A stretch of 59,311 nt of DNA, taken from positions 1 to 59,311 of the forward strand of contig NZ_BLAD01000088.1 in NCBI RefSeq assembly GCF_009687845.1, in the 5' to 3' direction. This DNA is from Acrocarpospora corrugata (GTDB lineage: Bacteria; Actinomycetota; Actinomycetes; Streptosporangiales; Streptosporangiaceae). The notes beneath the pieces are model-generated. The model was given only the letters and a program-made list of their open reading frames with translations, did not search any database and was not told where the DNA came from. Shown here in pieces: positions 18,224 through 27,291 of the stretch; the first letter of the stretch is position 1; each line of letters opens with the position of its first letter. Made by a program: the position numbers and the translations under genes.

Positions 18224-20140
18224 TCACCGCCGCCGCAACCGCCGGAACAGCCGCCTGAACAGCGACGGCTTCCTGGGCTTGACCGGCTGCACCGGCAGCA
18301 CCCGGACCTGCCCGCCCCGGCTGACGTCCAGCCCGAACCGCAGATCCACCACCTTCTCCTCCATCCGCAGCCGAGGCCGCCAGGTCCCCGGCCCGAGCAC
18401 CCCGGTGCCGCCGAACCGCCGGACGGGCACCTTGGCGACCAGTTGCCCGGCCAGCCGACCGGGCACCCCCGGCTCCACCAGCGCGGGCACCGTGACCGTC
18501 CGCCCCCGCCCGCCCTTCTGCCGCAGCACCAGCTCCGCCGTCGGCCCCCCGCTCGGCGGCACGTACGGCACCGGCATCGCCACATACGCGTACCGGTCCC
18601 GCCGCACCGCCGACGCCCCCGGCGACACCAGCGCGATCGACTCGGGGAACGACCGCGGCTCCACGCACACGCTCAGCTCACCCAGCTCCGACCAGCACGG
18701 CACCACCAGCCGCCGCGGATAGTCCGTCAGCACCCCGGCCACGTTGACCCCGGACTCGGGCTTCCCGACCCTGGCCCTGGCCGGCTGCGCCCCGCGCATC
18801 CGGACGTGCACCTCCCACACCCCCGGATCGACCGGATAACCGAGCGCGGCCGTGCCCACATCCAGCCGGGCCGAGCCGACCGCCTGCACCCGGACCCGCT
18901 CGCCGACCGCCTTCTGGTCGACCTCGCTGGTCACCGGCAGGAAGTAGCTGACCCCCGTGTCCGGATTGCGGATGAACACCTCCATCCGCACGTTCGCCGC
19001 CGCCTCCGTCACGTCGGCCAGCGCCGGATCGAGCAGCCCCTCGATGGGCACCGGCGGCTGCCACAGCAGCCGCCCGTCCCGCTCCCGGAACCACAGCGGC
19101 GTACCGTCCGCCCGGACGATCTCGACCGTCAGCGACAGCGTGAGCACGCTGGAGTCCCAGCGCACGTCCGACAGCCGCGCCTCCAGCCGGGTCCCCCGCG
19201 ACTCCCAGGCCAGATCGGTCAGCTCGGACTGCCGCCCGGCCCGCAGCAGCGCCACCCGGGCCCGCTGGTGCACCGGCAGATACCCGTCCAGCCGCTCGGG
19301 GAACCGCTCGGCGGCCAGCTCGCGCAGCGCCGCGAAGGTGCGGCCCCGGCGGTCCGCCGACGTCCCGGCGTACCGCGAGCCGCCCAGCCGCCGCAGCGCC
19401 AGCACCCGGAACAGGTACGCGTTGACCCGGTCCCGCTGCGCCCCCGGCTGGGTCTGCGCGTCCACGATGTCCATCAGCGTCCGCACCCCGGCGGCCAGCT
19501 CACGCGGATCCTGCGGCTCCGGCGACCCCGCCGGCGCGACGTGGCAGCACACCGGCTCGGCCAGGATCGCGACCACCTTCGCCGCCAGGTAGGCGTGCAG
19601 CACGAACGCGTACTCGGCCAGCGGCCGTTCGCCGAACCACAGCTGGTGGTTCTCCAGGAACTCGCGCAGGAACAGCTTGTGCGCGGTCGGCACGGTCAGC
19701 AGCCGGTCCCTGAGCAGGTCCGCCCGGTCCCGGCTGCGGCTGAACACCGACAGCGGCGGCCCGTCCATGGCCAGCCGCCCGACCAGCACGTCCGCGTCGG
19801 TCTCCACGGCCTTCGCGTGCATCCGCGACATCGAGCCGGGTTCGAGCCGATCGTGGGCGTGCATGAAGAACACGTAGTCGCCGCGCGCCGCGGCGAGCCC
19901 CGAGTTGCGGCCCTTGAACGGCGACCCGGTGCGCTCCAGATGCAGCACCCGCACGTTGGGGCGGACGCCGGCGACCGCGTCCAGGCGCTCCTTCGTGCCA
20001 TCCGTGGACAGGTCGTCCGCGAAGATCACTTCATACTCGTCCGGCGGCAACTCCAGCAGCGAGCGTACGCACGCGTCGAAGGAGTCGTCCGAGGGCCCCG
20101 GGTTGTACACCGAGACCACCACACTGACCTTCACACCCAT
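18224..20140 (-). CDS. Family 2 glycosyltransferase with long C-terminal beta-rich region
   Basis: 638 residues. The N-terminal 230 form a GT-A domain: VSVVVSVYNPG, IFADDLSTDGTKERLD and GRNSGLAAARGDYVFFMHAHDRLEP. The usual DXD position reads HAHD. The middle and C-terminal parts (about 310-610) look like repeated beta-sandwich segments, as in wall teichoic acid glycosyltransferases of the TarS/TarP type, and the protein ends in a strongly basic amphipathic tail (SLFRRLFRRLRRR) that could hold it to the membrane. The likely role is glycosylation of a cell-wall polymer, but the acceptor is not identifiable. Confidence 0.85.
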   Translation of the reverse strand: MGVKVSVVVSVYNPGPSDDSFDACVRSLLELPPDEYEVIFADDLSTDGTKERLDAVAGVRPNVRVLHLERTGSPFKGRNSGLAAARGDYVFFMHAHDRLEPGSMSRMHAKAVETDADVLVGRLAMDGPPLSVFSRSRDRADLLRDRLLTVPTAHKLFLREFLENHQLWFGERPLAEYAFVLHAYLAAKVVAILAEPVCCHVAPAGSPEPQDPRELAAGVRTLMDIVDAQTQPGAQRDRVNAYLFRVLALRRLGGSRYAGTSADRRGRTFAALRELAAERFPERLDGYLPVHQRARVALLRAGRQSELTDLAWESRGTRLEARLSDVRWDSSVLTLSLTVEIVRADGTPLWFRERDGRLLWQPPVPIEGLLDPALADVTEAAANVRMEVFIRNPDTGVSYFLPVTSEVDQKAVGERVRVQAVGSARLDVGTAALGYPVDPGVWEVHVRMRGAQPARARVGKPESGVNVAGVLTDYPRRLVVPCWSELGELSVCVEPRSFPESIALVSPGASAVRRDRYAYVAMPVPYVPPSGGPTAELVLRQKGGRGRTVTVPALVEPGVPGRLAGQLVAKVPVRRFGGTGVLGPGTWRPRLRMEEKVVDLRFGLDVSRGGQVRVLPVQPVKPRKPSLFRRLFRRLRRR

Positions 20141-20217
20141 ACGGCAAGCGTGCGGCGCTCACCGCCGGGGGCGGCGCCGCCTTGCCGAAGGATCGGGAAA
20201 GGCTGACCTGGATTTCG

Positions 20218-20976
20218 CTAGTACCAGCCCACCCGCTGGGAGTGTCCCCACGCGCCGCAGGGCGAGCCGTACCGGTTCTTGATGTAACCGAGGCCCCACT
20301 TGATCTGGGTGGCGGGGTTGGTCTGCCAGTCGCTGCCCGCGCTGGCCATCTTGCTGCCGGGGAGCGACTGCGGGATGCCGTACGCGCCGCTGTAGCGGTT
20401 CATCGCCCGCTCGTTCCAGTGGCTTTCCTTGTCCCAGAGTTTCTCCAGGCAGCCCCACTCGGCGGACCAGCCCATGGCCTCGGTCATCTGCTTGCCGAGC
20501 GCCTTGTTGCTGCCGGGGTCGGGGTTGGAGCCGGACGGGAAGTCGATCGGCGGGAAGCCGCTGCCGCCGGGGGCCTGCTCGGGCTTCTTGGCCGGGTCCA
20601 GGGCCGGGCGGCCCTCCCGTTCGGCTTCGATCTTCTCTTTCTGGAGCGCGGCGGCGGCGTGCGCCTTCAGCGCGTCGATCTTGGCGCTGGTGCCGAAGTC
20701 GCCGGCCAGCACGGCCGGATCGATGATCTGCGGCGGCAGGCTGGCGTTGTAGATGGAGGTCTTGACCAGGTAGGTGGCGCCCCCGGCGATCACGGCCACG
20801 GTGACGGCCATGATGAGGATGCGCTTGGGGGTCAGGATGGGCTGCCGCGCGCTCCGCGGCGGCAGGTCCGGGCGATCCTGGCGACTTTGGCGCTCGGGAC
20901 GTTCCGGACGCTTGGCACGTCTGGATCGGGCGCGCGGGGGCGACGAAGGATCCGACAACTGCTGACCTGGACTCAC
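20218..20976 (-). CDS. Lytic transglycosylase-like (SLT) cell-wall protein
   Basis: 252 residues: a basic, Pro/Arg-rich N-terminus, one transmembrane or signal-anchor helix (about 52-72, RILIMAVTVAVIAGGATYLV), a charged linker with coiled-coil character (ALKAHAAAALQKEKIEAEREG) and a C-terminal SLT-like domain (about 165-252) with the catalytic-type Glu in LWDKESHW and GAYGIPQSLPGSKM...QIKWGLGYIKNRYG. It should act outside the membrane on peptidoglycan. GTG start. A CRP-like site lies about 110 bp upstream. Confidence 0.87.
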   Translation of the reverse strand: MSPGQQLSDPSSPPRARSRRAKRPERPERQSRQDRPDLPPRSARQPILTPKRILIMAVTVAVIAGGATYLVKTSIYNASLPPQIIDPAVLAGDFGTSAKIDALKAHAAAALQKEKIEAEREGRPALDPAKKPEQAPGGSGFPPIDFPSGSNPDPGSNKALGKQMTEAMGWSAEWGCLEKLWDKESHWNERAMNRYSGAYGIPQSLPGSKMASAGSDWQTNPATQIKWGLGYIKNRYGSPCGAWGHSQRVGWY

Positions 20977-21082
20977 GACCTATGAGCTTGCCCTGGGACG
21001 GGGGGTGGTCCGCAACCCAAACGTGAAAGTCAGTTGGTATTCCTTTGACCTATGCGCCGGTTACATGGGGTTTCTTGACCAA

Positions 21083-21098
21083 TGTGATTTTGGTCACA
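21083..21098. promoter_or_regulatory. CRP-type palindrome
   Basis: TGTGA-N6-TCACA is an exact match to the CRP/Cmr consensus and a perfect match to the half-sites used by actinobacterial CRP proteins. It lies between the divergent SLT-type gene (start 20976) and response-regulator gene (start 21248), 107-122 bp upstream of the former and 150 bp upstream of the latter. Confidence 0.55.
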
Positions 21099-21247
21099 GC
21101 ACCTCTGTGGCGGGTGTGGTTACAGGGGCCGCCCCTCGGACCCCCGTACCGAAGGAGGGCCCCTGGGGCCAGCTTCCCGCTGGATCGTTTGGATCCTGTG
21201 CACCCCGTGTCACGGTTTCGGTACATACAAAGCCCCATAATGACCCA

Positions 21248-21922
21248 GTGGCAGGCATCCTCCTGGTCGAAGACGACCCCTCGGTCCGTACCGGGCTTGA
21301 GCTCGCGCTGACCCGGCAGGGGCATTCCGTCACCGGGTACGCGACGGGCGAAGAAGCACTGGATCACATCAGGGCCAGGCGGCCGGAGATCGTGATCCTG
21401 GACGTGATGCTGCCCGGCATCGACGGCGTCGAGGTGTGCCGCCGGATCAGGAAACTGGACTCGCTGCCGATCATCCTGCTCACCGCGCGCGGCGACGACC
21501 TGGACGTGGTGGTCGGCCTGGAGGCCGGCGCCGACGACTACGTGGTGAAACCGGTCGAGCCCCGGGTGCTGGACGCCCGGATCCGCGCGGTGCTGCGCCG
21601 CCTCGAATCGGCCTCCACCGACCGGATCACCTTCGGCGAGCTGGTCATCGACCGGGGCGCGCTGAAGGTCACCCTCAACGGCCGCGAGATCCACCTCACC
21701 CCGACCGAGCTGCGGCTGCTGCTGGAGCTGGTCCGCCACCCGGGCCAGGTGCTGAACCGCCGCTACCTGCTGCGCGCGGTCTGGGACCACACCCACGTGG
21801 CCGACTCCCGCCTGGTGGACGCGGGCGTGCAGCGCATCCGCGCCAAGATCGAACCGGTCCCGGCCGAGCCGATCTTCATCCACACCGTACGCGGGTTCGG
21901 ATATCGATTCAGTCCTCCATGA
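21248..21922 (+). CDS. OmpR/PhoB-family response regulator
   Basis: 224 residues. Receiver domain 1-115 with acidic pocket E8-D9-D10, phosphoacceptor D52 (ILDVMLPG), T79 and K101; C-terminal winged helix about 130-222 (GREIHLTPTELRLLLELVRHPGQVLNRRYLLRAVW...VRGFGYRF). Start GTG 21248 sits 6 nt after CATAAT (21236-21241), suggesting a leaderless message. The stop overlaps the kinase ATG by ATGA, so the two-component pair and the following lipoprotein are one translationally coupled operon. Confidence 0.95.
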   Translation: MAGILLVEDDPSVRTGLELALTRQGHSVTGYATGEEALDHIRARRPEIVILDVMLPGIDGVEVCRRIRKLDSLPIILLTARGDDLDVVVGLEAGADDYVVKPVEPRVLDARIRAVLRRLESASTDRITFGELVIDRGALKVTLNGREIHLTPTELRLLLELVRHPGQVLNRRYLLRAVWDHTHVADSRLVDAGVQRIRAKIEPVPAEPIFIHTVRGFGYRFSPP

Positions 21923-23340
21923 GAAGCCTGCGCAAGCGGCTCGTCGTCACGTTCACGATCGTCGCGGTGACCGCCTCGGCCATGGTCGCGGGCATCGGCT
22001 ACCAGCTGGTCCGCGGTGAGCTGCTGCACCGGGCCGAGAGCAGCGCGATCGAGGACGTCAGGGACGTGCTCGACCGGATGACCCTGCCGATCGGCACCAG
22101 CGACCTGCTCTGGCCCAACGACGCCTCGGTCACCGACGACGACCTGGCCGGCCTGGTCGAATCACTGAGCGGCCCGGACCGCCAGGTCGTCCTGGAGTAC
22201 GGCCAGGAGCCCGCGCGCACCAGCAACAACGCCACCCTCGGCCCCGGCGACATCCCCGACCAGCTCCGCGCCGACGCCAGGCACCGCCTCTCCTACCAGA
22301 CCCTGGTGCTCGACGGCGAGCCCACCCTGCTGGTCGGCACCGACGTCGAACGCCTCACCGGCACCGGCGCCACCCGCTCCACCGGCATGTCCGTGTACGT
22401 CTTCGTGTCGATGCGCAACGAGGAACGCGTCCTCGCCAACCTCCGGTACGCCCTGCTCCAGGCCGGCCTGCTCACCCTGGTCATCGCCCTCACCCTGGCC
22501 CTGCTCTCGGCCCGCCAGGTGCTGCTGCCGGTCCGCCGGCTGGGCGCGGCCGCGCGGGCGCTCGGCGCGGGCGAGCTGGACACCCGGCTGCCGGTGCACG
22601 GCCGGGACGAGCTGGCCGAACTGACCGCCACCTTCAACGAGACCGCCGCCGCGCTGGAGCAGACCGTCTCCGAGCTGCGCGGCCTGGAGGCGATGTCGCG
22701 CCGGTTCGTGGCCGACGTGTCGCACGAGCTGCGCACCCCGCTGACCACCATGATCGCGGTCACCGACATGCTCAGCGAGGAGGCCGAGAAGCTGCCCGAC
22801 GACGCCGGGCAGGCCGTGCACCTGGTGGTGAAGGAGATCGTCCGGCTTCGGGTGCTGGTCGAGCATCTGATCGAGGTGAGCCGGTTCGACTCGGGCGCGG
22901 CCGTACTGAACCGGGAGAGCGTGGACGTCGGCGACGCGCTGGCCGACTGCCTGGAGGTGCGCGGCTGGAGCGACCAGGTCAAGCTGACCGTGCCGCCGGG
23001 GCTGATCTACTCGCTGGACCCGCGCAGGTTCGACGTGATCATGGCCAATCTGGCCGGCAACGCGCTCAGCCACGGCGCGCCGCCGGTGCTGGTGAGCGCC
23101 CGGGTGCTGCCCAGCGGCCTGGAGGTGATGGTCCGCGACCACGGCGAGGGCATCCCCCGGCAGGCGCTGCCGCACGTGTTCGACCGGTTCTTCAAGGCCG
23201 GGGTGACCAGGACGCGGAGCGAGGGCAGTGGCCTCGGGCTGTCGATCGCCAAGGCCAACGCCGAACTGCACCGGGGCACGATCACCGTGAAACTCTGCGA
23301 CCCCGGCACGCAGTTCACCCTGTGGGTGCCGCGCCCATGA
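21919..23340 (+). CDS. Sensor histidine kinase
   Basis: 473 residues: transmembrane helix 1 (about 9-30), an extracellular sensor region of about 140 residues, transmembrane helix 2 (about 178-198), HAMP (LLPVRRLGAAARALGAGEL), a dimerisation box with H269 (FVADVSHELRTPLTTM), and an ATPase domain with N-box (NLAGNALSHGAP), DHGEGIP and GSGLGLSIAKA. The ATG overlaps the regulator stop by 4 bp and its own stop overlaps the lipoprotein start in the same way. Signal unknown. Confidence 0.95.
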   Translation: MRSLRKRLVVTFTIVAVTASAMVAGIGYQLVRGELLHRAESSAIEDVRDVLDRMTLPIGTSDLLWPNDASVTDDDLAGLVESLSGPDRQVVLEYGQEPARTSNNATLGPGDIPDQLRADARHRLSYQTLVLDGEPTLLVGTDVERLTGTGATRSTGMSVYVFVSMRNEERVLANLRYALLQAGLLTLVIALTLALLSARQVLLPVRRLGAAARALGAGELDTRLPVHGRDELAELTATFNETAAALEQTVSELRGLEAMSRRFVADVSHELRTPLTTMIAVTDMLSEEAEKLPDDAGQAVHLVVKEIVRLRVLVEHLIEVSRFDSGAAVLNRESVDVGDALADCLEVRGWSDQVKLTVPPGLIYSLDPRRFDVIMANLAGNALSHGAPPVLVSARVLPSGLEVMVRDHGEGIPRQALPHVFDRFFKAGVTRTRSEGSGLGLSIAKANAELHRGTITVKLCDPGTQFTLWVPRP

Positions 23341-23861
23341 ACAGAACCTGGCTGCTCGTCCTGGTCCTGGTGGCCGGCTGCGGCGTGCGGCCGACCGAGG
23401 TGCTGGACGGCGGGGCCGCGCCGGTGATCAGCCCGAAGACCACCTTCGCCACCGTCTACCTGCTCCGCGAGGACCGCCTCGAACCGCTCAGGGTCGCGGC
23501 GGCCTCGCACTCCATGGACCACGTCATGGCGGCCCTGTTCGAGGCCGGCTCCAGGACCGAGGGCCTGAGCACCGCGCTGGCCGGGCTCCAGTGGCAGTCC
23601 AGCCAGCTGACCCGGTTCGGCGTGGTACGCAACGACCCGGAGAACGCGGACGGGTTCCGGCTGGCGCTGTTCATCAGCGGCGGCGCGCGGGTCACCAGAA
23701 CGGCACTGGCCCAGATGACCTGCACCGCCATGCGGCAGCGGCAGGACATCTGGGCCGTGAAGATCACCCGTACCGCGCACGGGGGGCCGGTCTCGCTCGG
23801 CGAGCACACCTGCCGCGAGTTCTGGGACCTCGCGGCAGAAGGCCGGCAACTCCCCCGCTAG
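23337..23861 (+). CDS. Lipoprotein encoded with two-component system
   Basis: 174 residues starting with a lipoprotein signal (LLVLVLVAGCG, lipobox VAGC, C15 predicted to be acylated). The mature part contains TTFATVYLLREDRLEPLRVAA and a C-terminal region with two cysteines (MTCTAMRQ, HTCREFW) that may form a disulfide. It resembles the small GerMN-like lipoproteins found beside actinobacterial sensor kinases (for example CseA-like or LpqB-like partners), so it may modulate the kinase. The ATGA overlap with the kinase gene supports co-expression. Confidence 0.85.
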   Translation: MNRTWLLVLVLVAGCGVRPTEVLDGGAAPVISPKTTFATVYLLREDRLEPLRVAAASHSMDHVMAALFEAGSRTEGLSTALAGLQWQSSQLTRFGVVRNDPENADGFRLALFISGGARVTRTALAQMTCTAMRQRQDIWAVKITRTAHGGPVSLGEHTCREFWDLAAEGRQLPR

Positions 23862-23864
23862 CGG

Positions 23865-25184
23865 TTAGAGCGTCACATCCTCCAGCATCTCGGTGACCAG
23901 GGCGGCGATCGGCGAGCGCTCCGAGCGGGTCAGCGTCACGTGCGCGAACAGCGGGTGGCCCTTGAGCTTCTCGACCACCGCGACCACGCCGTCATGCCGC
24001 CCGACCCGCAGGTTGTCCCGCTGGGCGATGTCATGGGTGAGCACCACCCGGGAGTTGGCCCCGATCCTGGAGAGCACGGTGAGCAGCACACCGCGCTCCA
24101 GCGACTGGGCCTCGTCCACGATCACGAACGCGTCGTGCAGCGAACGGCCGCGGATGTGGGTGAGCGGCAGCACCTCCAGCATGCCGCGGTCCAGCACCTC
24201 CTCGATCACCTCGGGCGTGGTGACCGCGCCGAGGGTGTCGTAGACCGCCTGCGCCCAGGGGCCCATCTTCTCGTTCTCGGTGCCGGGCAGGTAGCCCAGG
24301 TCCTGGCCGCCCACCGCGTACAGCGGGCGGAAGACGATCACCTTGCGGTGCTGACGGCGTTCCAGCACGGCCTCCAGACCGGCGCACAGCGCCAGCGCGG
24401 ACTTGCCGGTGCCGGCCCGTCCGCCGAGCGAGACGATGCCGACCTCGGGGTCCATCAGCAGGTCCAGCGCGATCCGCTGTTCGGCGGAGCGGCCGTGCAG
24501 GCCGAAGACCTCGCGGTCGCCGCGGACCAGCCGGACCGACTTGTCCGGCAGCACCCGGCCGAGTGCCGAGCCCTTGCTGGACAGCAGCCGCAGCCCGGTG
24601 TGGGTGGGCAGCTCGCGGGCGTCCTCCAGATCGGCGGTGCCGTTCTCGAAGAGGACCTCGACGTCTTCCGTGGTCACCTGGAGTTCCGACATTCCGGTCC
24701 AGCCGGCGTCGGTGGTGGACACCAGCTCGGCCCGGTACTCCTCCGCGGCCAGGCCGATGGAGGCGGCCTTCACCCGCATCGGCAGGTCCTTGGAGACCAG
24801 CACGACGTCGAATCCCTCGCTCGCGAGGTTCTGCGCGACGGTCAGGATCCGGGTGTCGTTGTCGCCCAGCCGGAACCCGGCCGGCAACCCCGACGGGTCG
24901 CTGTGGTTGAGCTCCACCCGTATCGTGCCCTCGCCAATGGGCATTGGCTCGTCGAGTCGTCCGTGCTTTACCCGGAGGTCATCGAGTGAGCGCAGCGCCT
25001 GCCTGGCGAAGTACCCCAATTCGGGATGATGCCGCTTGGCCTCCAGCTCGGTGATAACGACGATCGGGAGTACAACCTCGTGCTCGTCGAAGCGGCTTAT
25101 CGCCGCTGGATCAGCGAGCAGGACCGATGTGTCGAGGATGTACGTGCGACGGGACTTGGACGGGTTGCCTGAGGACAATGCCAC
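23865..25184 (-). CDS. phoH: PIN-PhoH fusion ATPase (PhoH2 type)
   Basis: About 440 residues. The N-terminal PIN nuclease domain (about 10-135) begins [19 protein letters not shown] and contains [14 protein letters not shown] and [13 protein letters not shown] with the conserved acids. The C-terminal PhoH ATPase has [17 protein letters not shown] (Walker A) and [13 protein letters not shown] (Walker B). PhoH2 proteins are described as RNA helicase/RNase toxins. The GTG at 25184 is chosen because GGGGGAG lies 6 nt upstream; the TTG at 25205 has no ribosome binding site. A strong hairpin abuts the Shine-Dalgarno sequence. Confidence 0.94.
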   Translation of the reverse strand: MALSSGNPSKSRRTYILDTSVLLADPAAISRFDEHEVVLPIVVITELEAKRHHPELGYFARQALRSLDDLRVKHGRLDEPMPIGEGTIRVELNHSDPSGLPAGFRLGDNDTRILTVAQNLASEGFDVVLVSKDLPMRVKAASIGLAAEEYRAELVSTTDAGWTGMSELQVTTEDVEVLFENGTADLEDARELPTHTGLRLLSSKGSALGRVLPDKSVRLVRGDREVFGLHGRSAEQRIALDLLMDPEVGIVSLGGRAGTGKSALALCAGLEAVLERRQHRKVIVFRPLYAVGGQDLGYLPGTENEKMGPWAQAVYDTLGAVTTPEVIEEVLDRGMLEVLPLTHIRGRSLHDAFVIVDEAQSLERGVLLTVLSRIGANSRVVLTHDIAQRDNLRVGRHDGVVAVVEKLKGHPLFAHVTLTRSERSPIAALVTEMLEDVTL

Positions 25185-25196
25185 GCGTTCTCCCCC

Positions 25197-25217
25197 GGGC
25201 GCCAAAGGTCGGCGCCC
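25197..25217 (-). promoter_or_regulatory. Hairpin abutting the phoH ribosome binding site
   Basis: GGGCGCC (25197-25203) and GGCGCCC (25211-25217) form a 7-bp stem with a 7-base loop, ending immediately before the Shine-Dalgarno bases (25190-25196). It could modulate translation initiation. Confidence 0.4.
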
Positions 25218-25325
25218 TGCCTTGACTGGTGGTGAACGGACCGGGCCCGGACCCCGCCGAGGCGGAACCGTGGACCGGCCCTCCTCGCAAGGTCTTTGAG
25301 ACGCAAGGATGGGCCCTCTCCCGAG

Positions 25326-25343
25326 GTAAGCACTGCTGCTTAC
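25326..25343. terminator. Small perfect hairpin between cis-prenyltransferase and phoH genes
   Basis: GTAAGCA (25326-25332), 4-base loop, TGCTTAC (25337-25343). It lies in the 233-bp minus-strand gap before phoH, about 75 bp downstream of the cis-prenyltransferase stop. It may be a terminator of the upstream gene or an operator; strength is modest. Confidence 0.35.
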
Positions 25344-25417
25344 TTCTTACGGTACGACCTGAATCCCCGCCCGCCAACGCTTCAATCCTGTCCGAAAGGG
25401 GCTGTTCACGTGCCGTT

Positions 25418-26200
25418 TCAGGATCCGTACCTACGGTGACGCGCGCCATAGGACCGCAGTGCCCGGAGGAAATCCACCTTGCGAAAATCCGGCCAGTAGG
25501 CCTCGCAGAAATAGAATTCCGAGTGGGCACTCTGCCAGAGCAGGAATCCGGAGAGTCGCTGCTCTCCCGACGTCCGGATGACCAGATCCGGGTCGGGCAG
25601 GCCACGCGTGTAGAGATGCTCCGCGATGTGCTCGACATCGAGGACCTCGACAAGGTCCTCGATACTCGCGCCCTTGCTGGCGTGCTCCTGGAGAAGAGAG
25701 CGCACCGCATCAGCGATCTCACGTCTTCCTCCATACCCAACCGCAACGTTCACAATCAGCCCGGGACGGTGTGATGTGACTTCTTTGGCATTTTTTAGGA
25801 CACGGGCCGTGTGATCGGGCAGCAGATCGAGAGATCCCATCGGGGTGATGTGCCACCCCTGGTCCACCAGATTGCCCACCAGACCCTCGATGACCTGCAG
25901 CAACGGCTCCAGCTCCGCCTTGTCCCTGGAGAGGTTGTCGGTGGAGAGCAGCCAGAGGGTGACGTACTCGACTCCGGCCTCGCGGCACCACACCAGCAGC
26001 TCGGAGATCTTGTCCGCGCCCTTCTGGTGGCCGCGGTTGACGTCTTCCAGGCCCATCATCCTGGCCCAGCGCCGGTTCCCGTCCACTATCACGCCGACGT
26101 GCCGGGGGGCCGGCCCGGCCGCCTTGGCGATCTTCTGCTCAAGCCTGCGCTCGTACACCTTGTACATGAGATTGCGGTACACGAGATCGCGCACGCCCAT
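25418..26200 (-). CDS. uppS: cis-Prenyltransferase (isoprenyl diphosphate synthase)
   Basis: 260 residues with all family regions: HVGVIVDGNRRWARMMG (catalytic D40), GHQKGADKISELLVWCREAGVEYVTLWLLSTDNLSR, NVAVGYGGRREIADAVR and PDPDLVIRTSGEQRLSGFLLWQSAHSEFYF. It condenses isopentenyl diphosphate to cis-polyprenyl carriers for cell-wall synthesis. The position next to phoH and DUF255/mca-type neighbours matches the M. tuberculosis Rv1086 region, where the product is a short-chain Z-farnesyl diphosphate synthase, so product length is uncertain. It may be co-transcribed with the cassette upstream on the same strand (59-bp gap). Confidence 0.93.
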   Translation of the reverse strand: MGVRDLVYRNLMYKVYERRLEQKIAKAAGPAPRHVGVIVDGNRRWARMMGLEDVNRGHQKGADKISELLVWCREAGVEYVTLWLLSTDNLSRDKAELEPLLQVIEGLVGNLVDQGWHITPMGSLDLLPDHTARVLKNAKEVTSHRPGLIVNVAVGYGGRREIADAVRSLLQEHASKGASIEDLVEVLDVEHIAEHLYTRGLPDPDLVIRTSGEQRLSGFLLWQSAHSEFYFCEAYWPDFRKVDFLRALRSYGARHRRYGS

Positions 26201-26259
26201 GGCGCCCCCAGGTTGGTCCCACCGCCTCAGGCCGACTCCGAGGCAGCTGAATCAAGTAA

Positions 26260-26835
26260 TTATCGGGGGCGTGCGACAGTGCCCGCTCCCTTTATGAGGT
26301 TGCTGTTGCGTTCCATCCCAAAACAGGTGCCAAGTCGGTCTTCTGCCTCGGCGACCAGTCCGTTGAGGAATGCCGCCAGCTGGCCGGAGGTGAGCACCGC
26401 CCGCAGCCCGACCCCCGAGCTCCCCCACGCCTCCACGAAAGCCCGCCTGGTCAGCCGCCACTTCCCCGGTTCCCGCCCGGCGCCGGGCTGCCACGACGGA
26501 ATCGTCCGGACCTGGCAGCGCAACTCCCCGCTGCCCACGATGTCGGTACGCGCCCGGTATCTGAACGTGAACAGCTCTTCCCCCGGCCCCGGAAATCGGT
26601 CATCCGGATCCCGCCAATCCCCTGCTTCCCCGCGCGCCGCAGCAACCCCACGCGCGAGCCGCGCCAGGAACCACCCGCACCGCTCCCCGACGACGCCATA
26701 GGGCGCGCCGTTCCGGCGCAGCGCCAGGGTGATCTCGTACGGCATCCCCACGCTGTCCCGAGAGAGCATCGGATGAACGCTCAGATACGAACCGTCAACA
26801 CAACGTAGTCCCCCCACGTCCCAGAGGGTATCCAC
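26260..26835 (-). CDS. Hypothetical protein downstream of DUF692 cassette
   Basis: About 191 residues of unrecognised family. No transmembrane helix or signal peptide. Visible features are alternating beta-type stretches (ELFTFRYRARTDIVGSGELRCQVRTIPSW), four cysteines scattered through the chain and a C-terminal helix (LAAFLNGLVAEAEDRL). The GTG at 26835 is preceded by GGAAG; TTG 26850 is an alternative. It lies 36 bp after the DUF692-partner gene on the same strand and may be the fourth gene of that unit, but no functional link can be shown. Confidence 0.6.
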   Translation of the reverse strand: MDTLWDVGGLRCVDGSYLSVHPMLSRDSVGMPYEITLALRRNGAPYGVVGERCGWFLARLARGVAAARGEAGDWRDPDDRFPGPGEELFTFRYRARTDIVGSGELRCQVRTIPSWQPGAGREPGKWRLTRRAFVEAWGSSGVGLRAVLTSGQLAAFLNGLVAEAEDRLGTCFGMERNSNLIKGAGTVARPR

Positions 26836-26871
26836 CGCACTTCCGCCCAAACCCTTCCCGAGCGGAAGATC

Positions 26872-27291
26872 TCAGCTCTTTCGCAGCCATCCCCGCCAAC
26901 GGGACGTTCTTCGCTGTTCGGGCGCGGCGGGCAGCCGGCCCTCGGCGCGCAGCCATTCGACGAAAGCATGGGCGTCGGCCCGCGACCCACCGGGCGGTTT
27001 GGGGCGGCCGTCGGCGTAGGCGAAGAACTCCCGGGCGAACTCCGCGCCGAGCGCCGAAACCAGTCCGGGCAGCGCCACCGCCACCAGCCCCCGGCGCTTG
27101 GCGATCAGGCTGTGCGCCTGGATCCGCAGCCTGGCCGGATCGAACCCGGGCGGCTGCGGCGCACCGGCGACCAGCGCCGCCAGCAACCGGGCTTCCTCCC
27201 GCGCCAGCCGCTCCCGGGCGGCGTCGACCGAGTCCTCAATCCGCTCTCGGGTGGCATCGACCTCGGCCGTGCCGACGGATTCCTCGATCAT
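26872..27291 (-). CDS. Small DUF692-associated protein (putative partner)
   Basis: 139 residues. N-terminal helical segment ([31 protein letters not shown]), then [46 protein letters not shown] and a basic tail. The central motif LIAKRRGL...ALG..F...F..YA resembles the small proteins that accompany DUF692 enzymes in actinobacteria (from memory grouped as SCO6045-like). Its ATG overlaps the TGA of the DUF692 gene (ATGA), so the two are translationally coupled. Partners of other MNIO enzymes bind and present the substrate peptide; this role is inferred here. Confidence 0.72.
   Translation of the reverse strand: MIEESVGTAEVDATRERIEDSVDAARERLAREEARLLAALVAGAPQPPGFDPARLRIQAHSLIAKRRGLVAVALPGLVSALGAEFAREFFAYADGRPKPPGGSRADAHAFVEWLRAEGRLPAAPEQRRTSRWRGWLRKS

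Noticed and set aside
20977-21247. Cyclic di-AMP riboswitch upstream of the SLT gene
   Set aside because: Such elements occur upstream of wall-hydrolase genes in actinomycetes, but the conserved core could not be found in this leader.
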